Below are positions 26,736-36,081 of a DNA stretch of 64,000 nucleotides, one piece after another (position 1 is the first letter of the stretch; every line of letters begins with the position of its first letter). The position numbers and the translations under genes were made by a program. This DNA comes from Paralcaligenes sp. KSB-10 (lineage in GTDB: Bacteria > Pseudomonadota > Gammaproteobacteria > Burkholderiales > Burkholderiaceae_B): NCBI RefSeq assembly GCF_021266465.1, contig NZ_CP089848.1, positions 496,001 through 560,000 on the forward strand. The letters are read 5' to 3'. The notes beneath the pieces are model-generated. The model saw only the letters and a list, made by a program, of their open reading frames with translations. It ran no database searches and had not been told where the DNA came from.

Positions 26736-27296
26736 TCACCGATGCTCGTCAGCCCATTTCCTGACCGCCGCCATGGTGTTTTTTACGTGGCCATCCGGAT
26801 CCATACTGCTGTATTCATAGTAAATTTTATGGTCGGGGGTGATTACATAGGAGATGCGGTTGGCCATGTTCGGCATAAACGCCATCTTGGCATCGTATGC
26901 CCTGATTATTTTTGAATCGGGATCGGCCCCAACCGCAAATTTGCTCCTGCACTCGCTTACAGAGAATTTCTTGAGTTTGTCTAGCTTGTCGGCCGAAACG
27001 CCTAATACCGTCGCACCGTATTTTTTGTATTCGTCGGTCGCTTCGGCAAAATCATGCGCCTCGATCGTACAGCCTTTTGTAAAGGCGGCAGGATAAAAAT
27101 AGAGCACAACCGGGCCTTTTTTAAGGGCCTCATCCAGGGAGAAACCGAAAGCATTGCCACCCAGGGTTGCTTCTACGGTAAAGCTTGGCGCCGGATTTCC
27201 CGCCGCCAGCGCGGCCTGGCTCGAAAGCGGCATGGAGCAGAGCAGGGCGCATGCCCCGTATCCGGCAAATTTGACTGGATCAAAGCGAAGTTTCAT
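26736..27296 (-). CDS. Exported peroxiredoxin (Bcp/PrxQ type)
   Basis: A 186-residue peroxiredoxin with an N-terminal signal (about residues 1-32, ending SQAALAAG). The peroxidatic cysteine is in FTKGCTIEAHDF, and a second cysteine in VSECRSKF may resolve it. It reduces peroxides in the periplasm. The start at 27296 has a good AAGGAAAAA Shine-Dalgarno; an upstream in-frame extension to 27413 also has hydrophobic residues but lacks such a site. The partner reductant is unknown. Confidence 0.84.
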   Translation of the reverse strand: MKLRFDPVKFAGYGACALLCSMPLSSQAALAAGNPAPSFTVEATLGGNAFGFSLDEALKKGPVVLYFYPAAFTKGCTIEAHDFAEATDEYKKYGATVLGVSADKLDKLKKFSVSECRSKFAVGADPDSKIIRAYDAKMAFMPNMANRISYVITPDHKIYYEYSSMDPDGHVKNTMAAVRKWADEHR

Positions 27297-27467
27297 GATT
27301 TTTCCTTGATGTCGCAAGGCGCACAAGACTGGGCGGCACATCGATTGGGCGGCAACCTGCATCGATAACATTAGCCCAATCATTGCAACGACACACTTTA
27401 TATGGCAATTCATTATGGCTCCTTTACGAACCCGGGGCGGGTTCGGATAAACAAATCGTCGCGTGGG

Positions 27468-28199
27468 TCAGCCCTGCAAGCCTTGTAAAAGCTGGCCATA
27501 TCCCGCTACAGAGGCATTGACGCCGGCGACCCGCAATGCATTCCACATCATGGCCGATGCGCTGGATATGGCCGGCTTTCCAATGTCGCGTTCCAGCACT
27601 TCCAGTATATCGATCGTCGGCATGCCGACGCCGCTGAGAAATACGGCTTGGGCACCGACGACATCTACCTGCCGGGCGAGCCGATACGCCCGTTCCGCAG
27701 TTTCGTCGTAGATATTCGTCACGCCTTCAAGGCGCGCGCAACTGACGACTTCGAAGCCATGCGCTTGAAGATTGGCCTTGCATTGAAGCGTGGAGGCTTC
27801 GCTATAGGGAGTTCCAACCGCTACACGGCTGATGCCCAGATGCTTGAGAGCGGCAACGACGCTTCCAAAAGCGGTGATGAAGGGGATGCCTGTGGTGCTT
27901 TCGATGCGTTGCACGAGATCTTGTTCGGCAGCCCGGCCCAGGGTATAGCTGGTGGCCGTGTGTGCCAGGGTGATTACCGAAGGCTTCACCATGGACAAAA
28001 GCGCAATATTCTCGTCGAGATGCGCTATTTGCGTTCTGTTGCGTTCTTCTTGCCCCTCAAGGCTTCCCGCGATGCCGTGTGCGACCATGCGCGTGAAATG
28101 AGCCGATACGCCCGGTGGCGTCATCTTGCAGATTTCCGGCTCTGTCGTGGGACTGCCGGGTGGGATAAGAAACCCCAGTCGTGCGCGCCAACCTGTCAT
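27468..28199 (-). CDS. Arylmalonate-decarboxylase/maleate-isomerase-like protein without catalytic cysteines
   Basis: A 243-residue protein of the Asp/Glu racemase superfamily, most like Bordetella arylmalonate decarboxylase in its C-terminal half (IDILEVLERDIGKPAISS, then AGYGQLLQ). Both usual catalytic cysteine positions are replaced: the first site reads LAHTATS (about 78-84) and the second LSGVGMP (188-194), where AMDase has LSCGG. The only cysteines are elsewhere (PEIC, LQCK, VSCA). It is downstream of the aconitase X genes on the same strand. The reaction cannot be inferred; it may act by a cysteine-independent mechanism or bind rather than catalyse. Confidence 0.8.
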   Translation of the reverse strand: MTGWRARLGFLIPPGSPTTEPEICKMTPPGVSAHFTRMVAHGIAGSLEGQEERNRTQIAHLDENIALLSMVKPSVITLAHTATSYTLGRAAEQDLVQRIESTTGIPFITAFGSVVAALKHLGISRVAVGTPYSEASTLQCKANLQAHGFEVVSCARLEGVTNIYDETAERAYRLARQVDVVGAQAVFLSGVGMPTIDILEVLERDIGKPAISSASAMMWNALRVAGVNASVAGYGQLLQGLQG

Positions 28200-28332
28200 G
28201 GAAGAAGGTCCTTTTGATTTGAAGAAAAATAATTGCTGCGTATACAAAATCCACAGTCCAGGCATGGATAAATTGTAGTGTCGAAAGCCGGCCATCATAC
28301 ACAGCGAGCCGACGGCTATCGACGAGCGCTAA

Positions 28333-28818
28333 TCAGCTGCGCCTATGCATGGGCCTTAACGGAGAACTGCCAGATGTTTGCCCCGAATCGGCAATCGCCT
28401 GGCCAAATTGATCGATGACGCGCAATGTTTTTGCCTGCGGGTCGAGTTCAATCTGCGAACCATGCGGCACCAGGGCAGTTACATCTTCATCGAATCCGGC
28501 AAGCATGGTAATGTCGCCCAGCGCGGCGCCTTGCACAAGAATGGTATTGACCGTATTGAAGACAATGGCCAGCGGCGCCATGTTGCGGGAGCGCATTTCA
28601 TGCAGCATCCATGCGCTGGCAACTCCCCCCTTGGCGGTATCCAGCACCAGTATGCAGTCGACGTAGGATTGGCCGGCCAGTTTATGCGTGGGGCGTGAAA
28701 ACACACCTCGAAGCCGGTCCAGGTCGTAGCGCGCCGAAAGTCCGTCATGGGCGACGAGGGCTTTACCCGAGACTTTGCGCCCCATTGCGTGGCGCGCGTG
28801 AAATAGCAGCGTGTTCAT
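28333..28818 (-). CDS. Aconitase X swivel domain protein (DUF126), small subunit
   Basis: A 161-residue DUF126 protein, the small subunit of split aconitase X enzymes. The family scaffold is clear (GKALVAHDGLSARYDL, VFNTVNTILVQGAALGDI). The active-site loop, which carries a GSS-type serine in characterised members such as mevalonate-phosphate dehydratase, reads KGGVAS here (63-68). It overlaps the large-subunit gene by 4 bp (ATGA). With the large subunit it should dehydrate a hydroxyacid or hydroxyproline-like substrate. Confidence 0.83.
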   Translation of the reverse strand: MNTLLFHARHAMGRKVSGKALVAHDGLSARYDLDRLRGVFSRPTHKLAGQSYVDCILVLDTAKGGVASAWMLHEMRSRNMAPLAIVFNTVNTILVQGAALGDITMLAGFDEDVTALVPHGSQIELDPQAKTLRVIDQFGQAIADSGQTSGSSPLRPMHRRS

Positions 28819-30050
28819 TGAAGTTCTCCTTTTTCAGCCGCTGCAATGCAGGCTTCCATCGAAGCAAGTTTTGGCACATAGCCATAGCCGCCCAGGATAT
28901 TGACCAGTTTTGCGCTATTGGTTGCCAAGTGCTTCCAGCCTTTGGCTTCGGCAATCTCGCGTGCATAAGATTGATAGAAGCACATGCCCGACATCACCGT
29001 ACCGCCCGCGGATTCTATGTCCTGGGTATATCCGAATCTGTCGGCATCAGGCTTGACTTGGGGGCTGGTAATTGCCAGTAACGGAACTTTAAAGCGCCGT
29101 CCCTTGCTTAGCGCAGCAATAGATCGCAGTTCATACAGACTGAGCTGCGGCGCGGAAAACACAACGACATCGACTTTATTGTCGACGGCATAGCTGTCCC
29201 GCAAAGCGTCAAGGTCGCTCTTTTTTATATGATGTTGCACTGGCAGGACATCGCCGCCGACATCGTCAAGGCGCGACGCTTCAGGTGTGATTCCGACCAG
29301 GTGGTAGAGGGCCGTCGATCCGAAACTGGCCATTGCCGCTCCGAAATGCTTGAGTTCGTCGGAACTTGGCGCTCTGTCTATCCCCTCTATAACGGGGACT
29401 TGCCAATAATTTCCCGCCAGACGGCCGATGACCCCGCCCAGCGCTCCCCATTCGTTCAGAGTGTTCGGGGTCCATTCCACACGCACGCGCAGCGTGGCTT
29501 GCCGGTGCTCGTCAAGATGAAAACCGTAGCGCGGTGTGCGGCCTGTCAGGCCGGCAGAGAGGGCGGAAGGGCCGCCTTCGAAATTGGACCGTGCGCCATT
29601 GACCGAATTGGAATAGATCACCACGCCGGTATCGCCGAACGCAACATGCTCGCCCCGAGTGGCGGCAAGCACAGTCTGGTAGTTGATGCAGGTGTCGGTC
29701 ATGCTCACACCCAGCTTCACGAATGCATCGATGGCGCGCCTTTCCAGATGCAGCATCCAGTCGGCCTGGCCAATTACATCCGATTTCGAAAAATCGGTGC
29801 CGCGGGGATCGGTGATGGTCGGCACCCGGACCTGATGGCGGCCGTCTTTGGCTTCCGCCAGCCCTTCGAGCCACAACACTCCGGCTTGCCCCAGGCTTTC
29901 GGTGTCTGCCATGATATGGGCCTGCGTAATGGGAACGAAATCCCTGGCCCCAAAAAAATCCCCGACAGAGACCTGATGCCTGATTGCAATTTCCGCCACT
30001 TTGCCGAATTCTCCGGCAAGCATGGCTTTTTCTTCATCGTTTAAATTCAT
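28815..30050 (-). CDS. Aconitase X catalytic domain protein (DUF521), large subunit
   Basis: A 411-residue aconitase X large subunit. Signature segments are CINYQTVLAATRGEHVAFGDTG, broken here as CINYQ and GEHVAFGD, NSVNGARSNFEGGPSAL and TGRTPRYGFH, plus a C-terminal cysteine region MSGMCFY and ATNSAK. Characterised aconitase X enzymes are cis-3-hydroxy-L-proline dehydratase and mevalonate-phosphate dehydratase. The start at 30050 (MNLNDEE) lies 4 bp after the Bug stop. The Bug and GntR neighbours point to a catabolic carboxylate. Confidence 0.88.
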   Translation of the reverse strand: MNLNDEEKAMLAGEFGKVAEIAIRHQVSVGDFFGARDFVPITQAHIMADTESLGQAGVLWLEGLAEAKDGRHQVRVPTITDPRGTDFSKSDVIGQADWMLHLERRAIDAFVKLGVSMTDTCINYQTVLAATRGEHVAFGDTGVVIYSNSVNGARSNFEGGPSALSAGLTGRTPRYGFHLDEHRQATLRVRVEWTPNTLNEWGALGGVIGRLAGNYWQVPVIEGIDRAPSSDELKHFGAAMASFGSTALYHLVGITPEASRLDDVGGDVLPVQHHIKKSDLDALRDSYAVDNKVDVVVFSAPQLSLYELRSIAALSKGRRFKVPLLAITSPQVKPDADRFGYTQDIESAGGTVMSGMCFYQSYAREIAEAKGWKHLATNSAKLVNILGGYGYVPKLASMEACIAAAEKGELQ

Positions 30051-30054
30051 GGTT

Positions 30055-31038
30055 TCAATCCAGGGAAAGGCCGGTTTCGCGAACTGCCGCGCCCCATTTG
30101 GCAATTTCCTTTTTCTGGAACGCGGCCAACGGAACATCAAGCGGCTGCACGCCTATGCTATTGAGCCTTTTGGCATAGCTTTCGGAACGGACTATGCTTT
30201 CAAGCGCAGTAGTCAAAATGTGTTTTATATTGGGAGGTAATTTCGCAGGGGCAAATACAGCCCACCAGGCTGTTGCTTCGAACCCTTCGTATCCCGACTC
30301 GGATACCGTAGGCACATTCGACAACACACTCGATCGCGTTCGGCTGGTCACGGCCAGGGCAATCAACTTGCCGCTAAGTACATGCGGCAATATGGACTGC
30401 ACCGGATCGAACATCAAAGGAATCTGGCCGCCAATCAGATCCGTGATTGCCGGTGAACTGCCTTTGTACGGCACATGCGTCAGCGTAATGCCGGCCGCCT
30501 TGCAGAACATGGCGCCGGCCAGATGCCCCGGCGTTCCATTGCCTGCCGAGCCATAGTTGATCAGGCCAGGCCGCGCTCGAGCCTGAGTTACGAGGTCTGC
30601 CAGCGATTTGAATCCGGCCTTGGGGTTGACGACGACGCCGATCGGCGCGCTGGCTATGGTGGATATAGGCGTAAAACTGGCAATGACATCGTAGGGCAGT
30701 TTTTTGTAGAGTGTGGTGTTGATGGCATTGGTTCCGACAGTCGCCATCAATAAGGTATAGCCATCTGGCGATGCCGTGGCGACCGCTTCTGCGCCTATGG
30801 ATCCGCCCGCGCCGCCCCGATTGTCAATATAGACCTGCTGCTTCAGGATGTCGCCAAGCAATTTCGCCAGAGGCCTGGCAACAATGTCTGTCGGGCCTCC
30901 GGGTGGAAATGGCACGATCATGCGTACTTTGCTGGACGGATACGTTTGCGCCAACGCACGCGTCGATTGGAAAATGCCGGATAGTCCGGCAATTAGCGGC
31001 GTAAGCATCAATTGACGACGGTGATTCGAAAATGACAT
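30055..31038 (-). CDS. Bug/TctC-family periplasmic binding protein
   Basis: A 327-residue solute receptor with a signal peptide (residues 1-32, ending RALAQTYP). The family marks are VRMIVPFPPGGPTD and NRGGAGGSIGAE, with the VPYKGSSPAI loop. The start at 31038 has an AGGAG Shine-Dalgarno; the longer frame runs back into the GntR gene. It probably supplies the substrate of the aconitase X enzyme encoded 4 bp downstream. No TctAB genes are near. Confidence 0.92.
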   Translation of the reverse strand: MSFSNHRRQLMLTPLIAGLSGIFQSTRALAQTYPSSKVRMIVPFPPGGPTDIVARPLAKLLGDILKQQVYIDNRGGAGGSIGAEAVATASPDGYTLLMATVGTNAINTTLYKKLPYDVIASFTPISTIASAPIGVVVNPKAGFKSLADLVTQARARPGLINYGSAGNGTPGHLAGAMFCKAAGITLTHVPYKGSSPAITDLIGGQIPLMFDPVQSILPHVLSGKLIALAVTSRTRSSVLSNVPTVSESGYEGFEATAWWAVFAPAKLPPNIKHILTTALESIVRSESYAKRLNSIGVQPLDVPLAAFQKKEIAKWGAAVRETGLSLD

Positions 31039-31078
31039 GGCACTCGCTCCTGGGGGTGGGTGATCAGGCCTGCTGGAT

Positions 31079-31897
31079 TTACTGCTGTTTAAGCTTCTTT
31101 CCGCGTTCGACCGGACGCAAAGCGCTCGCAATCTCGAGCGGCCCGGGCATGCTGAGACGGAACGCATAGCGTTCCGGAACAATATAGATGCGCATGAATT
31201 CGCAAATTGCCCCGGCCGCCGTCCGCGAGGTTCTTTCCATGACAAGTACGTTGGCCCGCGCATCGATCGCCAATTCGCGGCTCACCGCGGCGGTAGGCTG
31301 TGCACAGCGAATGACGACATCGGCACGATCGATGCGCAGGCCGAGAAATTGCTGCAGAATTTCATAGACCATCAAATCGCGCGCGCGGCGCTCGCCCACG
31401 GCGGCGGCCGATGCCGGCAAGAACGCCTCCACCACGGCAAAGGGTTGATCGTCTACACAATAGCGGCGCCGCATGCGCACCGGCAGGTCCAGCCCTTCGG
31501 GCAGGCTGCGGTCGATGCGGCCGGCCGAGCTTGAAAATTCAAGCAGTTCGGTCTGAGGCTCGACTCCCTGATTGCGCAAGGCATCCTGGAATCCTTGAAA
31601 CATGCTCAGGTCTTGATGCAGCGGTGGTCGCGATACAAATGTACCCTTGCCGCGGCGCGCCACAACCTGCCCATTGCGGGCAAGCAGCGCAATGGCCTGC
31701 CGTACGGTAATGCGGCTTACCCCATAAATGGTCATCAGCTCGGCTTCGCTGGGTACACGCATGCCGGGGGCCAGTCGGGCGCTGGAGATTTCCGTAGCCA
31801 GACGGTTGGCGATTTGGATATAGAGAGGCTCTTCACAAAGCGGATCCAGCAGCGCTTGCGATGAGGGGCTTTTCTTGAGAGATTTTGACTTGGCCAT
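31079..31897 (-). CDS. GntR-family (HutC/UTRA) transcriptional regulator
   Basis: A 272-residue regulator with an N-terminal GntR winged helix (about residues 20-90; PSEAELMTIYGVSRITVRQAI) and a UTRA ligand-binding domain (about 105-255). It is the first gene of the unit GntR, Bug, aconitase X and presumably represses it until the substrate binds the UTRA domain. A palindrome typical of HutC-type operators lies just upstream. Confidence 0.9.
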   Translation of the reverse strand: MAKSKSLKKSPSSQALLDPLCEEPLYIQIANRLATEISSARLAPGMRVPSEAELMTIYGVSRITVRQAIALLARNGQVVARRGKGTFVSRPPLHQDLSMFQGFQDALRNQGVEPQTELLEFSSSAGRIDRSLPEGLDLPVRMRRRYCVDDQPFAVVEAFLPASAAAVGERRARDLMVYEILQQFLGLRIDRADVVIRCAQPTAAVSRELAIDARANVLVMERTSRTAAGAICEFMRIYIVPERYAFRLSMPGPLEIASALRPVERGKKLKQQ

Positions 31898-31909
31898 AAT
31901 GTTCTAGGT

Positions 31910-31921
31910 TGTATTAATACA
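31910..31921. promoter_or_regulatory. Palindromic operator upstream of the GntR gene
   Basis: A perfect 12-bp palindrome TGTATTAATACA lies 13 bp before the GntR start codon. Its GT...AC ends with an AT-rich core fit the HutC/GntR operator pattern, suggesting autoregulation. Binding by the adjacent regulator is inferred. Confidence 0.6.
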
Positions 31922-32023
31922 TTATAGAATAGGTGGCTCAATTTGTGCCGATTTTTAAATGCGGGTTTTCACGTATCGGAGATGCCCCGAAGCTTCGGGC
32001 TGCGGGAATTCTGGAAGGAAGTT

Positions 32024-33181
32024 CTAGCCGGCCAGGCGAATCCGGGTTATTTCCGAGCGCGCGCCCAGGCGCATTGGCGGTCCCCAATAGCCTGTGCCGC
32101 GGCTGACATACACCTGCATGCGGCCGTATCGATGCAAGCCGTCCACGAAAGGTTGCTGCAGGGGCACAAAGTATTTCCAAGGCCAGAATTGTCCACCGTG
32201 AGTATGGCCCGACAACTGCAGGTCGTAACCCGCCGCTTCCGCGGCACGGGCGCTGCGCGGCTGATGCGCCAGCAATATCCTGGCCGCGGCATTGGCGGGC
32301 GCGCCGTGCAAGGCGAGCAGAGGATCGCTGGCCTGCTCGGCATCGAAGTTCCGGGCGCTAAAGTCGGTCACGCCGGCCACTACCAGCGTGGCGTCTTGGC
32401 GGACCAGGACCCGGTGCTGATTCATAAGTACCTGGAACCCCAGCCGCCGGAACTCGGCCACCCATTGTGCCGCCCCGGAGTAGTATTCATGATTGCCTGT
32501 AACTGCATAGACACCATGGCGCGCCTTGAGCCCGGCCAAAGGCTGGATGTGTTCGGAAAGGCTGGCCACGCTGCCATCGACCAGATCCCCGGTAAGGGCG
32601 ATGATATCGGGCGAAAGCTCATTAACGGCGTGCACCACTGCGCTCACGTAGCGGCGCTTGATGGTTGGGCCGACATGCAGATCGGAGACTTGTACGATGG
32701 TGAATCCCCGCAGGGCGGGGGCAAGATCGGGCAGTCGCACCTCGATATCCACCACTCGCGCAAGACGCCGGGCACTGACCAGGCCCAACAGAACCGCAAG
32801 CAGGCTTACAACCAGTACGGCCAGGGCGCTTGCCGCATGCAACAGACTTATGGCGGAATCGCTGAAAATTCCGCCGTCGGCCATCGTCGCGGCCTTTATC
32901 GCTATCAGCAAGGCATCGCGCAGCAAAGTCAACACAAACAGCCAGGAAAACAGGCCCAGAGACAGAAAGCCAGCCCAGGCAATCGCGTCGATGGCCGGCT
33001 TTCCTACCGCCCGGCGTGTAAAGAAACCGGCCAGGATCAGCAGATAGATCAGCAGCAGCGCGGTTGGCGCCAGCCATCGGGTGATGCCGGGAGGAGCCGC
33101 GATTGTCAATCGCAGGGCGACATAGATGTCGGCCAGAAGCAGAATAATCGGCAGGCGCAGCAAAAAGGAAAAGCGTGTCAT
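32024..33181 (-). CDS. Membrane-anchored metallophosphoesterase
   Basis: A 385-residue protein with four predicted N-terminal membrane helices (within about residues 1-130) and a calcineurin-like phosphoesterase domain. All metal motifs are visible: SDLHVG, GDLVDG, GNHEYY and GHTHGG. It belongs to the YkuE/YpbG-like group, some of which hydrolyse UDP-sugars or phospholipid head groups. It would act at the membrane surface with two metal ions. The substrate is unknown. Confidence 0.88.
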   Translation of the reverse strand: MTRFSFLLRLPIILLLADIYVALRLTIAAPPGITRWLAPTALLLIYLLILAGFFTRRAVGKPAIDAIAWAGFLSLGLFSWLFVLTLLRDALLIAIKAATMADGGIFSDSAISLLHAASALAVLVVSLLAVLLGLVSARRLARVVDIEVRLPDLAPALRGFTIVQVSDLHVGPTIKRRYVSAVVHAVNELSPDIIALTGDLVDGSVASLSEHIQPLAGLKARHGVYAVTGNHEYYSGAAQWVAEFRRLGFQVLMNQHRVLVRQDATLVVAGVTDFSARNFDAEQASDPLLALHGAPANAAARILLAHQPRSARAAEAAGYDLQLSGHTHGGQFWPWKYFVPLQQPFVDGLHRYGRMQVYVSRGTGYWGPPMRLGARSEITRIRLAG

Positions 33182-33299
33182 GGCTATCTTGTGGATGGCA
33201 ATGTCAGCATTGTAGGCGGTGAAATCCCAATGCTTCGCAATGCGCTTCCCACTATGCCGATTCAGGTCGATAAGCAGGGCGATCCGGGGAGCAATGGAA

Positions 33300-34991
33300 T
33301 CATGCGCCTTGTGCGGCCCTGAATTTCTTGCCGGCGTACATGGCCAGCAGCACGAGGGTGGTCGAGATCAATATCATGATGATTCCCAGCGCGGACAACT
33401 TGCCCCACAGCCCGTCGTCGGCGAAGCTGAGAATCTGGACCGCCAGCACTTCGCTTCCTGGCCGCGAAAGCACCACCGACACGGTCAGTTCGCGCACAAA
33501 CATTGTCGCCATGAGTATCCAGGCCGAGACAATGCCGGGGATAAGCAATGGCACAATGACGCGGCGCATGGTCGTCAGCGCGCTTGCCCCGCAGACCAGC
33601 GACGATTCTTCAAGATGGGCATGCACCTGGACGAAGGCGCTTGCCAAAGGCCGGACGCCGTAGGGCAGATAGGTGGCGATGTAAGCAACAAGCAGGGCCG
33701 TCAGCGTTGCGTACAACGGTGTCTGCACGAAAAACCACATGAATCCAATGCCAATGACGATGCCCGGGAAGGAAAACGACAGAAAGCTGAGCGACTCGAG
33801 CAGCCCCGAAGCGCGTGTTCGTATCTTGACGATAACATAGGCCACGAATATCGAGAGCAGTACGCCAAGCGAGGCTCCGACCACAGCCAGGAACAAGCTG
33901 TTCTTCAGCGAGAGCAGCGATGCGGGGTCTTGCAGTACGTCGATCCAGTTTTTCCAGCCCATCAGTGAAAAAGCCCGCGCGCTCGGAACCATCGAGTACG
34001 GCACCAGCGATGTGTAGAACAGCACCGCTACCGGAAGTACGGCCATGACAAAGGAAAGCAGGGCCACCAGGGTAAAAAGCGGCATTCTTGCGCGCTTGAG
34101 CTCAATTGTGGTCGGACGGTAGCCGCGGCCCGAGATAGTCACGTATTTGCCGCTTTCGGAGGTCAGGGCGCGGTACAGCACAATCAATCCAATGGATGCC
34201 GCCAGCACGCTCATGCCCAGTGCGGCGGCCTTGCCGTAATCCGGCGAAAAACCGGTCGCGACCATCTGATATAAATACGTGGCCAGCACGTCTACCCGGC
34301 CGGGTGTGCCGAGAACCCGGGGAACCGCGTATGACGCAAGGCTGCGTACCATGCCCAGTACAAACGCCGCAAGAATGGCCGGCCGCAGCACAGGCAAGGT
34401 CACTCGTACCAATGTGCGCCAAACGCTGGCTCCGAATACCCTTGACGATTCTTCAAGGGACACATCGAAGGAAGCCATGGCCGGCGCAATGATGAGATAC
34501 GCGATGGGCATATTCAACAGCCCCTCAACCAAAATCATGCCAGGCAGGGAGTAAATATTGAACGGCGCGCTTTGCAGCGAAAAGACTTCTTTCAGAAAGC
34601 TATTGATCAGGCCGTTGGAGGGATTCAGCAGCAGCGCCCAACTGACCGAAAACAGCAAATGCGGGATCATCATCGGAACAATCGACAGCACCGTGAACAA
34701 CGGTTTGAACGGTATATTGGTTCGAGTGTTCAGATAGGCGAGAAAGAGCGCCAGCCCAGTGGCCAGTATTGACGAGCCCAGCACGAAAACAATGGTATTG
34801 ATGGTGACATCAAGCAATACCGGGTCGGTATACGCTGCAAGGTACTTGTCGAGAGTGAACTTTCCGAATGCCGTCAGCCCCTGGGAAAAGCTGCCTATAA
34901 AAAGCATCGCCACCGGACAAAGGGTCAGAAACCCGACAATGGCGATCAGCAGCCACGTTAGCTTGGGTCGTGACGGATTCATGCCTGCCAT
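33300..34991 (-). CDS. ABC transporter permease, duplicated (ferric iron/2-aminoethylphosphonate type)
   Basis: A 563-residue inner-membrane permease with two fused BPD-transporter domains. Each half has an EAA loop: SLEESSRVFGASVWRTLVRVTL-like in the first (about 185-205) and HLEESSLVCGASALTTMRRVI-like in the second. This fused form is typical of FbpB/AfuB and PhnV-like importers. Its start is two bases past the ATPase stop. With the ATPase and binding protein it forms a complete importer; the substrate is uncertain. Confidence 0.9.
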   Translation of the reverse strand: MAGMNPSRPKLTWLLIAIVGFLTLCPVAMLFIGSFSQGLTAFGKFTLDKYLAAYTDPVLLDVTINTIVFVLGSSILATGLALFLAYLNTRTNIPFKPLFTVLSIVPMMIPHLLFSVSWALLLNPSNGLINSFLKEVFSLQSAPFNIYSLPGMILVEGLLNMPIAYLIIAPAMASFDVSLEESSRVFGASVWRTLVRVTLPVLRPAILAAFVLGMVRSLASYAVPRVLGTPGRVDVLATYLYQMVATGFSPDYGKAAALGMSVLAASIGLIVLYRALTSESGKYVTISGRGYRPTTIELKRARMPLFTLVALLSFVMAVLPVAVLFYTSLVPYSMVPSARAFSLMGWKNWIDVLQDPASLLSLKNSLFLAVVGASLGVLLSIFVAYVIVKIRTRASGLLESLSFLSFSFPGIVIGIGFMWFFVQTPLYATLTALLVAYIATYLPYGVRPLASAFVQVHAHLEESSLVCGASALTTMRRVIVPLLIPGIVSAWILMATMFVRELTVSVVLSRPGSEVLAVQILSFADDGLWGKLSALGIIMILISTTLVLLAMYAGKKFRAAQGA

Positions 34992-34992
34992 G

Positions 34993-36078
34993 TCAGGCCG
35001 ATACGAGGAGGCAGTGGGCGGGATCCAGGTAGAAGCTAACCTGATCGCCTTCCCTCATGGTAATACCAGGATCTATCCTGGCCAGCAGATGTTCATTGCC
35101 CACACGGATCTCCGCCTCATAGACTTCGCCGACGAATTCCAGGGACTCGATATGACCGCCAATAATGTTCTGCCCTGTTTCCCGATTGTTGTCGCCAATG
35201 CGGATGAATTCCGGCCGTATGCACAAGGTTGCTTCACTGCCGGCCGGGAGGTCGCGATGCTGGCAGTCGATAAGGCCCAGCCCCGACTCGACTCGGGTCA
35301 GATTGCCTTCCACGCTGCGCACTGTGGCATTGATCAGGTTGGCGCGTCCAATGAAGTCGGCCACGAAACGGTGATCCGCATTGAAGTAGATTTTCTGCGG
35401 AGTGCCGATTTCGATGATTTTTCCCGACCGCATGACGGCAATGGAATCGGACAATGCCAGGGCTTCGACGCGATCGTGTGTGACATAGATTGCCGTGATT
35501 TTGAGAGCTCCCAGAAAGGTTCTGAGTTCCTTGCGTGTTTCTTCCCTGAGCTTGGCATCCAGGTTGCTCAAGGGTTCGTCGAAGAGAATTACCTTGGGTT
35601 CGGCAACCAGGGCCCGAGCCAATGCGACACGCTGCTGCTGGCCGCCTGAGAGCCGGGTCGCGGAACGTTTTTCAACGCCTTCGAGCTGCACGAAGTGCAG
35701 TACCCTGGCTACCTTTTCGGCAATAGCCTTTTTGCTCTCTCCCCGGATTTGCAGCGGGTAGGCCACATTGTCGAAGACATTCATGTGCGGCCAGATGGCA
35801 TACGTTTGAAATACCATGCCCAAGCCACGCTTTTCGGGAGGAATGGCAATACCTTTTTTCTTCGACCACACAAGCTCGCCGCCGATGTGGATTTCACCCT
35901 CGTCGGGTGTTTCAAGGCCAACAATGCAGCGCAACAGGGTGGTCTTGCCGCAGCCGCTGGGCCCCAGCAAGGTGAAAATCTCGTTGGCCGGGATGGTCAG
36001 GTCGATGTTGTCGAGAGCCTTGACCGTCTTGCCTTCGGACACATAGCTTTTGGACAGCCCTTCGATCTTGATTTCCAT
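34993..36078 (-). CDS. ABC transporter ATP-binding protein (FbpC/PotA type)
   Basis: A 361-residue ATPase. The Walker A motif is [11 protein letters not shown] (about residues 38-48), the signature LSGGQQQR, and Walker [15 protein letters not shown]-terminal TOBE domain follows (after about residue 240). It energises the importer with the fused permease. It is in the middle of the operon, 3 bp after the binding protein gene and 1 bp before the permease gene. Confidence 0.93.
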   Translation of the reverse strand: MEIKIEGLSKSYVSEGKTVKALDNIDLTIPANEIFTLLGPSGCGKTTLLRCIVGLETPDEGEIHIGGELVWSKKKGIAIPPEKRGLGMVFQTYAIWPHMNVFDNVAYPLQIRGESKKAIAEKVARVLHFVQLEGVEKRSATRLSGGQQQRVALARALVAEPKVILFDEPLSNLDAKLREETRKELRTFLGALKITAIYVTHDRVEALALSDSIAVMRSGKIIEIGTPQKIYFNADHRFVADFIGRANLINATVRSVEGNLTRVESGLGLIDCQHRDLPAGSEATLCIRPEFIRIGDNNRETGQNIIGGHIESLEFVGEVYEAEIRVGNEHLLARIDPGITMREGDQVSFYLDPAHCLLVSA

Positions 36079-36081
36079 GCT

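Noticed and set aside
31943-33322. 459-residue plus-strand ORF antisense to the metallophosphoesterase
   Set aside because: The minus strand has all four metallophosphoesterase motifs; the plus-strand product is low-complexity Gln/His/Arg and has no family.
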